Shown one piece after another: positions 51,257 to 60,569 of a stretch of DNA of 64,000 bases. The position numbers and the translations under genes were made by a program. The notes under the pieces were generated by a model that had not been told where the DNA came from, made no database searches, and saw only the letters and a program-made list of their open reading frames with translations. Origin of the DNA: Chryseobacterium lacus (GTDB lineage Bacteria > Bacteroidota > Bacteroidia > Flavobacteriales > Weeksellaceae); NCBI RefSeq assembly GCF_003336205.1, contig NZ_QPIE01000003.1, positions 62,001 to 126,000 of the forward strand, read 5' to 3'. Numbering within the stretch: the first letter of the stretch is position 1; every line of letters starts with the position of its first letter.

Positions 51257-52351
51257 ATGGGAATTATTGACAGATACATCATCAGAAAATACCTCGGAAC
51301 GTTCGGGTTTATTTTGCTGTTGCTGTCAGTTGTGGTTCTGATTATTGATGTTCAGGCCAAAAAACCGAGAATCCAGGACAACGGTTTCGAACTGTCTCAT
51401 TTCCTGATCAATTATTATCCCTTCTGGATTATTTATCTGGTCATGACTTTCATGTCAATTCTGGTATTTATTTCCGTTATTTTTTTCACTTCCCGAATGG
51501 CCAACAACACGGAAATTGTAGCCATCATCAGCAGTGGAGCCAGTTTTCACAGATTTGCAAAACCCTATCTGATCACTTCACTTTTCATTGCAACAGCTTC
51601 TTTGCTCATTAATCATTTCGTATTGCCTTGGGCGAATGTGAAAAAAAATGAACTGGAAGTGTACACTTACAGCGCGGCCAACCGAGAGAAAATTATTGGA
51701 AGTGCGCCGGTTTCTACCCAAATCAATAAGGATGAATTTATTTTCATCCACAGTTACAACAAAAAAGAAAAAAGGGGTTCGGGGTTTGCTTATAAAAAAT
51801 TTGATAAAAACAAAAAACTCACTTACCAAATCTTAGCTTCGGAAATGAACTGGGATCCGCAGAAAAAAGTATTTATTCTTACCAGTTTTCACGAAAAAAC
51901 TATCAACAAAGACGATACCGAGCGCCTGAACAATGGCAACGAAATGACCCGCAGTTTCGGCTTTCCTCCTGAGGAACTTTTCCCGGATGTGCTGCTAAGC
52001 CAGAGCAAAACAACGCCGGAACTAACCAACTTTATCAACAGAGAACGGGAAAAAGGAAACAGCAACCTGAATACCCATTTGAATGAACTTCATCAGCGGA
52101 CTTCTATGCCAGTTGCGGTCATCGTACTCACATTTCTGGCGCTGTCACTTTCTTCACAGAAGAAAAGAGGCGGTTTGGGTGTTAATTTAGCAATCGGAAT
52201 TTCTCTTGCATTTGTATTTGTATTCTCATTTGAAGCCCTGAAAATTGTTTCTGAAAATAAAACGCTGTCGCCATTGCTGGCCATGTGGCTGCCAAATATG
52301 GTTTTCACGCCGCTCGCAGCCTACTTATATTTTAAAAGAGCCAATCAGTAA
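51257..52351 (+). CDS. LptF/LptG family permease
   Basis: 364 residues. Three membrane helices at each end flank an approximately 150-residue periplasmic beta-rich domain, the layout of LptF/LptG (YjgP/YjgQ). The start IIDRYIIRKYLGTFGFILLLLSVVVLIIDV and the loop FFTSRMANNTEIVAIISSGASFHRFAKPYLITS with the coupling-helix region are diagnostic. With LptB and its partner it would move lipopolysaccharide from the inner membrane to the periplasmic bridge. Which of F or G it is cannot be told. It follows tgt by 19 bp and its end overlaps the convergent birA by seven bp. Confidence 0.92.
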   Translation: MGIIDRYIIRKYLGTFGFILLLLSVVVLIIDVQAKKPRIQDNGFELSHFLINYYPFWIIYLVMTFMSILVFISVIFFTSRMANNTEIVAIISSGASFHRFAKPYLITSLFIATASLLINHFVLPWANVKKNELEVYTYSAANREKIIGSAPVSTQINKDEFIFIHSYNKKEKRGSGFAYKKFDKNKKLTYQILASEMNWDPQKKVFILTSFHEKTINKDDTERLNNGNEMTRSFGFPPEELFPDVLLSQSKTTPELTNFINREREKGNSNLNTHLNELHQRTSMPVAVIVLTFLALSLSSQKKRGGLGVNLAIGISLAFVFVFSFEALKIVSENKTLSPLLAMWLPNMVFTPLAAYLYFKRANQ

Positions 52352-53046
52352 AGCAGTTCAATTTCTTTATGGGAAAATTTGCGAACGCCGTCTTTTTCTA
52401 AATTTATCCATAAATAACCACCAGAATCGGTCTGCTGAATAATGCCATTTTGTCGTACTCCTTTGATCTCAAAAACGGAAATTTCATCTTTTCTGAAAAG
52501 ATGCTTATTGTAAACCGAAACGATATCTTCCGGTATTTTAAGACTAAATAAATATGAGAAACGTTGGAAAAGACCTCGTGCAAGCAAGTGAAGATCCACC
52601 ATTTTCCCAGTTTGTGTCAGGATACTTCCAGCTTTCGGCAAGTCGATAAAATCTTTCTGCAGCACATTAATCCCGATTCCGATAATATATTTGTGGGCTT
52701 TTTTCTCAATTAAAATTCCTGCTACTTTTTTATTCTTGATGATTAAATCATTCGGCCATTTAATTTTCACTTCGCTTTTTGTCAGATTGGCAATAAAATC
52801 CCTGAGAATGACTGCGGTATAAAAATTGATCAATGCACCTGAGTTTTTAAAATGTGTTTCCTCAACTGCTATAGTAAAGGCAACATTCTGATGCTCAGTT
52901 GATTTCCACGAATTGCCATACTGTCCGCGACCTTTGGTCTGGTGAAAAGTATACATCCCAATCACATCGGTGCTTTGGAAATTCGGATGAAGGAGGATCT
53001 CATCATTCGTGGAAAGGCAATGTTGAAGGTATAAGAGCGGACTCAT
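52345..53046 (-). CDS. birA: Biotin-[acetyl-CoA-carboxylase] ligase
   Basis: 233 residues, catalytic and C-terminal domains only, without the helix-turn-helix repressor part of E. coli BirA. It links biotin to the carrier lysine of biotin enzymes. HQTKGRGQYGNSWKS is the GRGRxxxxW loop, VKIKWPNDLIIKNKKVAGILIEK includes the catalytic Lys, and IGIGINVLQKDF follows. The C-terminal SH3-like domain is short. It converges on the permease gene. Confidence 0.93.
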   Translation of the reverse strand: MSPLLYLQHCLSTNDEILLHPNFQSTDVIGMYTFHQTKGRGQYGNSWKSTEHQNVAFTIAVEETHFKNSGALINFYTAVILRDFIANLTKSEVKIKWPNDLIIKNKKVAGILIEKKAHKYIIGIGINVLQKDFIDLPKAGSILTQTGKMVDLHLLARGLFQRFSYLFSLKIPEDIVSVYNKHLFRKDEISVFEIKGVRQNGIIQQTDSGGYLWINLEKDGVRKFSHKEIELLY

Positions 53047-53095
53047 TTAAGAAAGTTTTAATACTTTTAAAAACGTGAAAATAAAGAAAAAACAA

Positions 53096-53103
53096 TAAAT
53101 TTG
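53096..53103 (+). promoter_or_regulatory. -7 promoter box of rsfS-ftsH unit
   Basis: TAAATTTG, 19 bases before the rsfS ATG, in the divergent gap to birA. Confidence 0.5.
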
Positions 53104-53122
53104 CAGATTAGAGAAAATTTTA

Positions 53123-53485
53123 ATGAGTAAAAATACTGATAAACAGCAACTAATAGATAAAATCGTAGATGCAATACAGGATACCAAAGGTGAAGATATC
53201 ATGATTTTTGACCTTACCGGAATTGAAAATTCTGTAGCCGAAACATTCATCATTTGTAGCGGAAATTCCAATACCCAAGTCTCTGCTCTTGCAGGGAATA
53301 TCGAGAAAAAAGTAAGAAACGAACTGCACGAAAGGCCTTGGCATGTAGAAGGCTCCGAAAATGCCCTTTGGGTATTAGTAGATTATGTATCCGTAGTCGT
53401 TCATATATTCCAAAAAGAAGTTCGGGAGTATTACGAAATCGAAGAACTCTGGGGTGATGCCAAAATCACAAAAATCGAAGCTTAA
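53123..53485 (+). CDS. rsfS: Ribosome silencing factor RsfS
   Basis: 120 residues. RsfS binds ribosomal protein uL14 and blocks subunit joining in starvation. The family signatures DIMIFDLTGIENSVAETFIICSGNSNTQVSALAGNIEKKVR and WVLVDYVSVVVHIFQKEVREYYEIEELWGDA are present over almost the whole length. ftsH follows after 18 bp on the same strand. The rsfS-ftsH-LUD-cdsA-psd order fits a conserved Bacteroidota gene neighbourhood, recalled rather than checked. Confidence 0.95.
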   Translation: MSKNTDKQQLIDKIVDAIQDTKGEDIMIFDLTGIENSVAETFIICSGNSNTQVSALAGNIEKKVRNELHERPWHVEGSENALWVLVDYVSVVVHIFQKEVREYYEIEELWGDAKITKIEA

Positions 53486-53503
53486 TCTTAAAGAACAAAC
53501 TTA

Positions 53504-55519
53504 ATGAACAATAAAGGATTTAACTGGTTTTTTCCCATTGCAATTATGGGAATTATACTGTATTTCGCGATGGGCTTTTTCGGGTCTTCCGATATACAGG
53601 AAATCACAGAAGAAGAATATTTCACCTTGATGCAAGAAGGAAAGGTTCAGAATGTGAAAGCTTACCGGGACAATTATACTGCCGATGTTTTTCTTACGGC
53701 TACAGCTAAAAAAGAATTAGCCAAAACCAATGAACAAAAAAGTCCGTTTTCCGGGCTCAATCCGGCGCCCAGCGCAGATTATACACTGAAATATGGTGAC
53801 CTTCGCCTTTTTTTAGAAAAATTTGACAAGATAAAAGCAGAAAATCCTCAACTCACCACTACTAAAAATGTAGACCGTGCAGGATCGGCGATGCAGGAAA
53901 TACTGATTCAAATCGGCATCGGGCTTTTCATCATGTTCATCATTTATTTCGTTTTCTTCAGAAGAATGGCAGGACCTGGTGGCCCTGGCGGACAAATTTT
54001 CTCTATCGGGAAATCAAGAGCCAAGCTTTTTGATGAAAAAGATAAAATAAATGTGACTTTCAAAGATGTTGCCGGACTGGAAGGTGCAAAAGAAGAGGTT
54101 CAGGAAGTAGTAGATTTCCTGAAAAATTCAGAGAAATACACCAAATTGGGAGGCAAAATTCCAAAAGGCGTGCTTTTAGTAGGTCCTCCGGGAACGGGAA
54201 AAACCTTATTGGCAAAAGCTGTTGCCGGCGAAGCAAAAGTACCTTTCTTCTCTCTTTCGGGATCAGATTTTGTTGAAATGTTTGTAGGTGTCGGTGCTTC
54301 CAGAGTTCGCGATTTATTTGCACAGGCAAAAGCGAAATCTCCCGCCATTATTTTTATTGATGAAATAGATGCCATCGGAAGAGCCAGAGGTAAAGGAAAT
54401 TTCACAGGCGGAAATGACGAAAGAGAAAACACACTGAACCAGCTTCTTACAGAAATGGACGGCTTCGGAACGGATACCAATGTTATCGTAATGGCGGCTA
54501 CCAACCGTGCAGATATTCTGGACAAAGCCTTGATGCGGGCTGGCCGTTTTGACAGATCCATTTATGTTGATTTGCCGGAACTTCACGAAAGGCGACAAAT
54601 TCTGGATGTGCATTTATCAAAAATTAAATTGGACGATAATGTAGACAGAGATTTTCTCGCCAAACAAACTCCCGGATTTAGCGGTGCAGACATCGCCAAT
54701 CTGTGTAATGAAGCAGCCTTAATAGCAGCAAGAAACAATCATGAAACCGTAACCAAACAAGATTTCCTAGATGCGGTTGATCGGATTATTGGAGGTTTAG
54801 AGAAGAAAAATAAAGCCATAAAACCTTCTGAAAAAAGAAGAGTTGCCTATCACGAAGCTGGTCATGCCGCCATTTCATGGTTGGTAGAACATGCAGCTCC
54901 GTTATTGAAAGTAACGATCGTGCCGAGAGGAAGATCATTGGGTGCAGCTTGGTATTTACCGGAAGAAAGATCCCTGACCACAACAGAACAAATGTACGAC
55001 GAGATTTGCGCCACCTTAGGCGGAAGAGCTGCAGAACAAACCGTTTTTGGTAACATTTCTACCGGTGCACTTTCCGATTTGGAAAGAGTGACAAAACAGG
55101 CTCAGGCTATGGTGACCATCTACGGATTAAACGATAAAATTGGAAATATTTCCTATTACGACAGCTCCGGACAAAGCGAATATAATTTCGGAAAACCATA
55201 TTCTAACGAGACGGCCAAACTGATCGATAGTGAAATATCCAAAATTATTGAACATCAATATGTAAGAGCTTTGGAAATTCTGGCAACAAATCGGGACAAA
55301 CTGGATGCGCTGGCTCAAAAACTCCTTGAAAAAGAAGTTATTTTCCGCGAAGACCTTGAAGAGATTTTCGGAAAAAGAGCCTGGGATCCTGAACTGACCG
55401 AAACTCCGGTGAGCAACAAGGAAAATAAACTTGTAGAAGAAGTCACTGTGGAGGATCAGAAGCAGGAGGAAAAAAATAGTATAGCGTCTCCGGAAAGCGG
55501 AGGCGGAGATCAGCTTTAA
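53504..55519 (+). CDS. ftsH: ATP-dependent zinc metalloprotease FtsH
   Basis: 671 residues. Two membrane helices (about 5-24 and 140-160) flank a small periplasmic domain of about 110 residues. The AAA+ module has Walker [14 protein letters not shown], the pore loop [15 protein letters not shown], Walker [13 protein letters not shown] and the SRH region [26 protein letters not shown]. The M41 peptidase site is HEAGHA. A Gly-rich linker [15 protein letters not shown] precedes the AAA domain. The C-terminal tail is acidic and Lys/Glu-rich. FtsH degrades LpxC, SecY and other membrane proteins in E. coli. A terminator follows. Confidence 0.97.
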   Translation: MNNKGFNWFFPIAIMGIILYFAMGFFGSSDIQEITEEEYFTLMQEGKVQNVKAYRDNYTADVFLTATAKKELAKTNEQKSPFSGLNPAPSADYTLKYGDLRLFLEKFDKIKAENPQLTTTKNVDRAGSAMQEILIQIGIGLFIMFIIYFVFFRRMAGPGGPGGQIFSIGKSRAKLFDEKDKINVTFKDVAGLEGAKEEVQEVVDFLKNSEKYTKLGGKIPKGVLLVGPPGTGKTLLAKAVAGEAKVPFFSLSGSDFVEMFVGVGASRVRDLFAQAKAKSPAIIFIDEIDAIGRARGKGNFTGGNDERENTLNQLLTEMDGFGTDTNVIVMAATNRADILDKALMRAGRFDRSIYVDLPELHERRQILDVHLSKIKLDDNVDRDFLAKQTPGFSGADIANLCNEAALIAARNNHETVTKQDFLDAVDRIIGGLEKKNKAIKPSEKRRVAYHEAGHAAISWLVEHAAPLLKVTIVPRGRSLGAAWYLPEERSLTTTEQMYDEICATLGGRAAEQTVFGNISTGALSDLERVTKQAQAMVTIYGLNDKIGNISYYDSSGQSEYNFGKPYSNETAKLIDSEISKIIEHQYVRALEILATNRDKLDALAQKLLEKEVIFREDLEEIFGKRAWDPELTETPVSNKENKLVEEVTVEDQKQEEKNSIASPESGGGDQL

Positions 55520-55528
55520 TATAATAAG

Positions 55529-55561
55529 TCCGATATTACTTAAAATATCGGATTTTTTTAT
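55529..55561 (+). terminator. Rho-independent terminator after ftsH
   Basis: Perfect 9-bp stem (55529-55537 with 55544-55552), six-base loop, then a T-run. Some read-through into the LUD-cdsA-psd genes would still be possible. Confidence 0.85.
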
Positions 55562-55634
55562 ATTTTAAAGTTCATTTTCATGAAAATTTAAATTATTTTC
55601 TATTTTTGTATTCATCTTAAAAACCTAATAAAAG

Positions 55635-56216
55635 TTGAGCTTATTTAAAAAAATAGTCAGCAAAATAATGAACCAGCCTGAGGACGAGGAAAGCCAAAGC
55701 CTGGAAAAACTGGGAGATTCGCTTAGAAATGCTGATCTGGACTATAAATTTGCGCAGCTTTTCACCCATTCCGGTGGTTTTTTTAATTATTGTGCCGATG
55801 AAGCCGAAGCTCTTCAGACCCTGAACCAAATCATTAAAATTGAAGGGATTCGTTCCATTTTTTGTTGTGACAAGGAATTGCGTAGTTTTTTGGATGTTGT
55901 AAAAACTCAGTACACGAACGATCTGGAACTGTATAATGATGCGGCATTCATTACTTGTGAATATTTAATTGCGTTCGACGGCAGAATCATGCTTTCGCAT
56001 AATAATATCAAGCATTTTCACTCATCTCGTCTTCCGGAAAAAGTAATCGTAATGGCTAATATTTCACAGATTGTTTCCAACCTGAACGAAGCCATGAGCA
56101 AAATCAAAAGAAACGGAAATGTGAAAAACCTCACTTCTATCAGCGGAAGCCAGAATAAACTGGACGCACCGTCTAAAAACAATACCAAGCTTTTCCTTCT
56201 TCTGCTGGAAGATTAA
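55635..56216 (+). CDS. LUD domain protein (LutC/YkgG-like), TTG start
   Basis: 193 residues. The match is to the LutC-type LUD domain: an N-terminal basic segment, then FFNYCADEAEALQTLNQIIKIEGIRSIFCCDKELRSFLD and the ending region ITCEYLIAFDGRIMLSHNNIKHFHSSRLPEKVIVMANISQIVSNLNEAM. LutC is part of the lactate-utilisation complex, but stand-alone LUD proteins beside ftsH and cdsA are usual in Flavobacteriia and their role is unknown. The first codon is TTG (55635), preceded by AATAAAAG; the next ATG (55668) would remove 11 residues that look family-like. No lutA/lutB genes are nearby. Confidence 0.83.
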   Translation: MSLFKKIVSKIMNQPEDEESQSLEKLGDSLRNADLDYKFAQLFTHSGGFFNYCADEAEALQTLNQIIKIEGIRSIFCCDKELRSFLDVVKTQYTNDLELYNDAAFITCEYLIAFDGRIMLSHNNIKHFHSSRLPEKVIVMANISQIVSNLNEAMSKIKRNGNVKNLTSISGSQNKLDAPSKNNTKLFLLLLED

Positions 56217-56240
56217 TCTCATCATTTTTAACTAATTATT

Positions 56241-57113
56241 TTGGACAGAAATTTCCTTCAGCGTGTTTTATCAGGTTTTATCTATGCCGTGATACTGATC
56301 GCTTGCGTGCATCCTATCGGAGCTGAAACGCTCAATAACATTTTGCCGTTAACGATAAAACAGCATTACCTTTTCTATGGTTTAATGTCATTTTTCTTTT
56401 TGGCCGGAGCCTGGGAATGCATGCGGATCATGAAATTCGGAGGCGGTTACGAAAAATGGATTGTATTTCCCTTGGCCATTTTCATATTCTATCTGTTTTC
56501 AAAAAGATTTTTTTATCACGATTTCTTTTTCAATTTCCGGCTGACTGAAATTCTGGCACTTTCCCTTATTTTAATCGCTGTGGTGACGCTTTTCAGATCT
56601 ACAAACGAGCTGTATTACGACAGCGGAAAACTGATTTTTACAGTTATTTATACAGCACTTCCTTTCGGTTTTGCTTTAGGGTTACCCAGATATTCAGCTT
56701 ATGAAAATACCTTCAGCCTGGAAGTTTTCTTCCTCTTTATTTTGATCTGGAGCAGTGACACCTTTGCTTATCTCACCGGAAAATTCTTTGGCAAACATAA
56801 AATGGCGCCTAAAGTTTCTCCCAAAAAAACCTGGGAAGGCTTTGCCGGCGGAGTAATTCTGACCATTATTCTGGCGTTTTTTATAGAAAAATACAATCCG
56901 GGGTTGCGCGGAAACTGGATGGTAGTGGGCTTTTTGGTATCCGTATTTGCTCCCTTCGGTGATTTGGTAGAAAGCCAATTGAAAAGAAGTTTCGGCGTGA
57001 AAGACAGCGGAAATATCATCCCAGGACACGGCGGAATTCTCGATCGGCTGGACAGTTTTATTATTTGCGCGCCCGTTGTATATTTGTACTTTATTTTAGA
57101 AAAGTTAATCTGA
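56241..57113 (+). CDS. cdsA: Phosphatidate cytidylyltransferase, TTG start
   Basis: 290 residues with about eight membrane helices. CdsA makes CDP-diacylglycerol from phosphatidate and CTP. The family signature is intact: SPKKTWEGFAGGVILTII, then FGDLVESQLKRSFGVKDSGNIIPGHGGILDRLDS. The frame begins with TTG at 56241 giving DRNFLQRVLSGFIYAV, which is the normal family N-terminus, so the TTG is very likely the true start. psd begins two bases after its stop codon, so the phospholipid genes are co-translated. Confidence 0.94.
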   Translation: MDRNFLQRVLSGFIYAVILIACVHPIGAETLNNILPLTIKQHYLFYGLMSFFFLAGAWECMRIMKFGGGYEKWIVFPLAIFIFYLFSKRFFYHDFFFNFRLTEILALSLILIAVVTLFRSTNELYYDSGKLIFTVIYTALPFGFALGLPRYSAYENTFSLEVFFLFILIWSSDTFAYLTGKFFGKHKMAPKVSPKKTWEGFAGGVILTIILAFFIEKYNPGLRGNWMVVGFLVSVFAPFGDLVESQLKRSFGVKDSGNIIPGHGGILDRLDSFIICAPVVYLYFILEKLI

Positions 57114-57115
57114 CT

Positions 57116-57769
57116 ATGAAACTTCATAAAGAATCCAAGGGAACTATTGTGGTTGCCAGCGTTGCGTTTGCTGTTGTGGCATTTCTGGCCATTTATTTTC
57201 TGCAGGTCTGGTCCTTACTCATCCTGATTCCTTTGCTGGTTGTCTATGGACTTATTTTTTGGTTTTTCCGGGTACCGAACCGTGAAATTCTGGATCATAA
57301 AGAGCAGGTCATCGCTCCGGTAGATGGGAAAGTAGTTATGATAAAAGAAGTGATGGAAAATGAGTTTTTAAAAGAAAAAGCCATTCAGGTTTCTATCTTT
57401 ATGTCGCCGCTGAATGTTCACATTTGTAGGTTTCCGGTTTCAGGAAAGGTAATTTATAAAAAGTACCATCCGGGAAAATATCTGGTGGCATGGCATGAAA
57501 AATCTTCGACAGAAAACGAAAGAACTACCATGGCCGTGGAAAGCCTTACGCATCATAAAGTGGTTTTCCGACAAATTGCAGGATATGTAGCCCGGAGGAT
57601 TGTTTTTTACTGCAATGAAGGGGATACCGCTAAAGCAGGACATGAGTATGGTTTCATAAAATTCGGTTCCAGAATGGACGTTTTTCTCCCCTTAGACACT
57701 GAAATTCTTTGTAAAATAGGTGATAAAACGAAAGGCGGAATTGATGTTATTGCCCGGATGAAAGAATGA
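57116..57769 (+). CDS. psd: Phosphatidylserine decarboxylase, short (PSD-A) type
   Basis: 217 residues from the ATG at 57116. The proenzyme cleaves itself at the Ser of FIKFGSRMDVFLP (FGS) to make the pyruvoyl cofactor and small alpha subunit; this is the short, archaeal/Bacteroidota type. An N-terminal pair of membrane segments (VVASVAFAVVAFLAIYFLQVWSLLILIPLLVVYGLIFWFF) and the VPNREILDHKEQVIAPVDGKVVMIKEV region are typical. It makes phosphatidylethanolamine. A upstream part of the frame overlaps cdsA and is discarded. No pssA is in the window. Confidence 0.95.
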   Translation: MKLHKESKGTIVVASVAFAVVAFLAIYFLQVWSLLILIPLLVVYGLIFWFFRVPNREILDHKEQVIAPVDGKVVMIKEVMENEFLKEKAIQVSIFMSPLNVHICRFPVSGKVIYKKYHPGKYLVAWHEKSSTENERTTMAVESLTHHKVVFRQIAGYVARRIVFYCNEGDTAKAGHEYGFIKFGSRMDVFLPLDTEILCKIGDKTKGGIDVIARMKE

Positions 57770-57793
57770 TTTTTCAATAAAAAACAGCAAAAA

Positions 57794-57822
57794 AAGTCCG
57801 GTTTCCCCGGATTTATTTGTAT
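57794..57822 (+). terminator. Weak terminator-like hairpin after psd
   Basis: Seven-bp stem with one G-T pair and a five-base loop, followed by only a short T-rich tail. It lies between psd and the lipoprotein gene. Confidence 0.5.
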
Positions 57823-57846
57823 ATTTTGCCAAATATTTTGATTATG

Positions 57847-58413
57847 ATGAAATTTGCCAAATATATTTTTGCTGCGGCCACGATCCTTTTTCTGTTTTCC
57901 TCCTGCAATGAAAATATGAAAAGGAAAGAACTCGAAATACAGAAACGGGAACAGGCTGTTCTGCAAAAAGAAAAAAGTATTGCGCTGATCGAATCAGATT
58001 ATCTGAAACTTCAAAAAATGCGAGATAGTATTATTTCCATACAGGACAGCATCAGTGTACATGTTCTTCCGATAGATATTCAGGGAAGATGGAACGGAAA
58101 ACTGGTATGCACCGAATCCAACTGTACCGATTATGTAGTGGGAGATGTGAGAATGGACGAATGGGAAATAAGCGAAGATAAGGGCAACATCATTGCAAAA
58201 AACATCAACAAAGTCGGTGTAATAAGGGTATATACCGGGAAATATGAAGGAAACTCGATCCAGTTGTTTTCCGAGAGCGAACCTACCTCACCGAAAACCC
58301 GTCACTTTAAAATTGAATTTACCACGATGACGGAGAAAAAACTTTCTGGATTCCGGGAAATCCGTGTGGACAATTCCTGTCTCTCCAAATTCACGATTGA
58401 ACTTTCACGATAA
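57847..58413 (+). CDS. Lipoprotein with N-terminal coiled coil, unknown function
   Basis: 188 residues (the ATG at 57844 gives one more). The signal ends in FLFSSC (about Cys20). A coiled-coil-like stretch of about 45 residues (KRKELEIQKREQAVLQKEKS) precedes a beta-rich domain starting at IQGRWNGKLVC. Two more Cys in that domain (CTESNC) may pair. The C-terminal domain looks like a lipocalin-like or DUF-type barrel (GRWNG, YTGKYEGNSIQL). Function unknown. The next gene, a cation antiporter, starts 12 bp later, so the two may be co-transcribed. Confidence 0.75.
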   Translation: MKFAKYIFAAATILFLFSSCNENMKRKELEIQKREQAVLQKEKSIALIESDYLKLQKMRDSIISIQDSISVHVLPIDIQGRWNGKLVCTESNCTDYVVGDVRMDEWEISEDKGNIIAKNINKVGVIRVYTGKYEGNSIQLFSESEPTSPKTRHFKIEFTTMTEKKLSGFREIRVDNSCLSKFTIELSR

Positions 58414-58424
58414 CCATTTTTTGT

Positions 58425-60563
58425 ATGCTGACGATTTTAAGCGCCTCGAAACACTTTTCGCTTCCTCTGGAAGATCCGGTTTTAAAGTTTCTGGTGATTC
58501 TCGTGATTATCCTGTTCGCTCCTATTTTGCTCAACAAAATAAAGGTCCCTCATCTCATCGGGCTCATTATTGCCGGAGCCGTCATCGGGCCTAACGGGTT
58601 TAATATTCTTCCCAGAGATTCCAGCGTAGTTGTTATAGGAACCACAGGATTGCTTTTCATCATGTTTCTTGCCGGCCTGGAAATAGACCTGACAGAATTC
58701 AAAAAAAACAAATGGAAAAGCCTGGGATTTGGTATGTTCACGTTTTCTATCCCATTATTTTTCGGGATTCTTTCAGGATATTATATTTTAGGATATTCTA
58801 TCTTGGTGGCCGTGCTTTTTGCAAGTTTATTTTCATCCCACACCCTTATTTCCTATCCTTTGGTCAGCAAATTAGGGATTTCCAAAAACAGGGCAGTGAA
58901 TATTACCGTTGGCGGAACCATGATTACGGATGTGTTGGCATTATTGGTTTTGGCAGTGTGTGTAGGGATGGCGCAGGGAGAAGTCACCACAACATTTTGG
59001 ATACGTCTGGGAATTTCTATTTTGATTTTTGGAAGCGTAGTGCTTTTCGGATTCCCGATTATTGCGCGCTGGTTTTTTAAAAATGTAAGCGATAAAGTTT
59101 CCCATTTCATTTTTGTGATGGTGATGATTTATCTGGCAGCATTATTTGCAGAATTAGCCGGAATTGAAGCCATCATCGGAGCGTTCCTTGCAGGATTGGC
59201 ACTGAATAAACTCATCCCTCACACTTCTGGACTGATGAACCGGATCGATTTTGTGGGCAACGCTATATTTATACCTTTTTTCCTGATCAGCGTCGGGATG
59301 ATTATCGATTTTAATGCTTTTATTAAAGATTTTGAAACCATAAAAGTCGCACTTATTATGACGATTCTCGGAATCGGAACCAAATATCTAGCGGCGATGG
59401 CAACTAAAAAAACCTTCAGGCTGACGGACGATGAAGGCAACCTGATGTTCGGACTATCCTCTGCTTCTGCAGCAGCTACACTGGCAGCCGTTATGGTGGG
59501 ATATAACGTCATTATTGGTGAAACTGAAAATGGCGAACCGATTAGATTACTCAACGAGAGTGTTCTGAACGGCAGTATTTTGCTGATTTTGGTTTCTTGT
59601 ACGGTATCGTCTTTCGTATCTCAAAAAAGTGCGAAAAATATTGCTGAAGAAGAAAATGAAAACAGCCTTTCGGAAGGAAATGATGAAGAAGAAAAACTGA
59701 TGTTGGCCATCAATTATCCCGAAACCGTGGAACCGATGACCAATTTAGCATTAGTTACCAAATCCAAGAAAAATACAGACCAGGTGTACGCGCTGAACAT
59801 CATCAATGAAGAACAGAACGAATCTTCGGAAAAAAATGCAGAGAAACTTCTGAAAACAGCCACAGAAATAGCCGCCGCTGCGGATCTGAAACTGAATGTT
59901 CTGAAAAGGCATGATTCCGATATTGTCAACGGAATTAACAATGAAATAAAAGAACATAAAATCACCGATTTGATTATTGGGGTCGATAATAAAAAAGGAT
60001 TTTCGTCGGCGTTTATGTACAATCTGTACAACGGATACCTGAACAGTGAATCGACCAATGTGTTGGTGTACCATTCTGTACAGCCTGTTTCCACGGTAGA
60101 AGTGTATCATGTATTAATTCCGGATAACGCACATAAAGAATCAGGATTTTTCAAAGCATTGCTCACCATTTGGAATATCTCCAGAAATTCGGGAGCGAAA
60201 ATTATCTTTTATGCTGAAGAGAATACCCTGAAAATGCTGGAAAATATTCAGAAAAAAGCCACAGTCGATGCGGTATTTATACCTTTGAGCAACTGGAATG
60301 AATTGCCGGAAATTGCGAATAAAATGAAGACGGATGAGGCGTTAATTCTGATCATGGCCAAGCGGGGAATGAAATCTTACCGTCCGGAAATGCGTCATGT
60401 TCCGCTGTATCTGGACCGTAATTTCAAAGATAAAAATTACTTACTCGTCTATCCGGCTATGGTAGGAAAACAGGAGGATAGCTATGGACTGCACACCCGG
60501 AGTTTCAATAACCCTGATGATTTTGCGGAAATCGGTAAATTAATTGGAAATATTTTCAGGTAA
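58425..60563 (+). CDS. CPA2-type cation:proton antiporter with C-terminal USP-like domains
   Basis: 712 residues. An approximately 400-residue antiporter domain with 12-13 membrane helices has PHLIGLIIAGAVIGPNGFNI, FSSHTLISYPLV and FAELAGIEAIIGAFLAGLALNKLIP with the conserved Glu/Gly pattern of KefB-like carriers. The remaining cytoplasmic part, from about 430, has two domains with UspA-like topology (NLALVTKSKKNTDQVYALNII, then VYHVLIPDNAHKESGFFKALLTIW) rather than the TrkA_N domains of KefB. The cation (K+ or Na+) is unknown. A short acidic linker, EEENENSLSEGNDEEEK, joins the parts. Confidence 0.9.
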   Translation: MLTILSASKHFSLPLEDPVLKFLVILVIILFAPILLNKIKVPHLIGLIIAGAVIGPNGFNILPRDSSVVVIGTTGLLFIMFLAGLEIDLTEFKKNKWKSLGFGMFTFSIPLFFGILSGYYILGYSILVAVLFASLFSSHTLISYPLVSKLGISKNRAVNITVGGTMITDVLALLVLAVCVGMAQGEVTTTFWIRLGISILIFGSVVLFGFPIIARWFFKNVSDKVSHFIFVMVMIYLAALFAELAGIEAIIGAFLAGLALNKLIPHTSGLMNRIDFVGNAIFIPFFLISVGMIIDFNAFIKDFETIKVALIMTILGIGTKYLAAMATKKTFRLTDDEGNLMFGLSSASAAATLAAVMVGYNVIIGETENGEPIRLLNESVLNGSILLILVSCTVSSFVSQKSAKNIAEEENENSLSEGNDEEEKLMLAINYPETVEPMTNLALVTKSKKNTDQVYALNIINEEQNESSEKNAEKLLKTATEIAAAADLKLNVLKRHDSDIVNGINNEIKEHKITDLIIGVDNKKGFSSAFMYNLYNGYLNSESTNVLVYHSVQPVSTVEVYHVLIPDNAHKESGFFKALLTIWNISRNSGAKIIFYAEENTLKMLENIQKKATVDAVFIPLSNWNELPEIANKMKTDEALILIMAKRGMKSYRPEMRHVPLYLDRNFKDKNYLLVYPAMVGKQEDSYGLHTRSFNNPDDFAEIGKLIGNIFR

Positions 60564-60569
60564 TTTATT

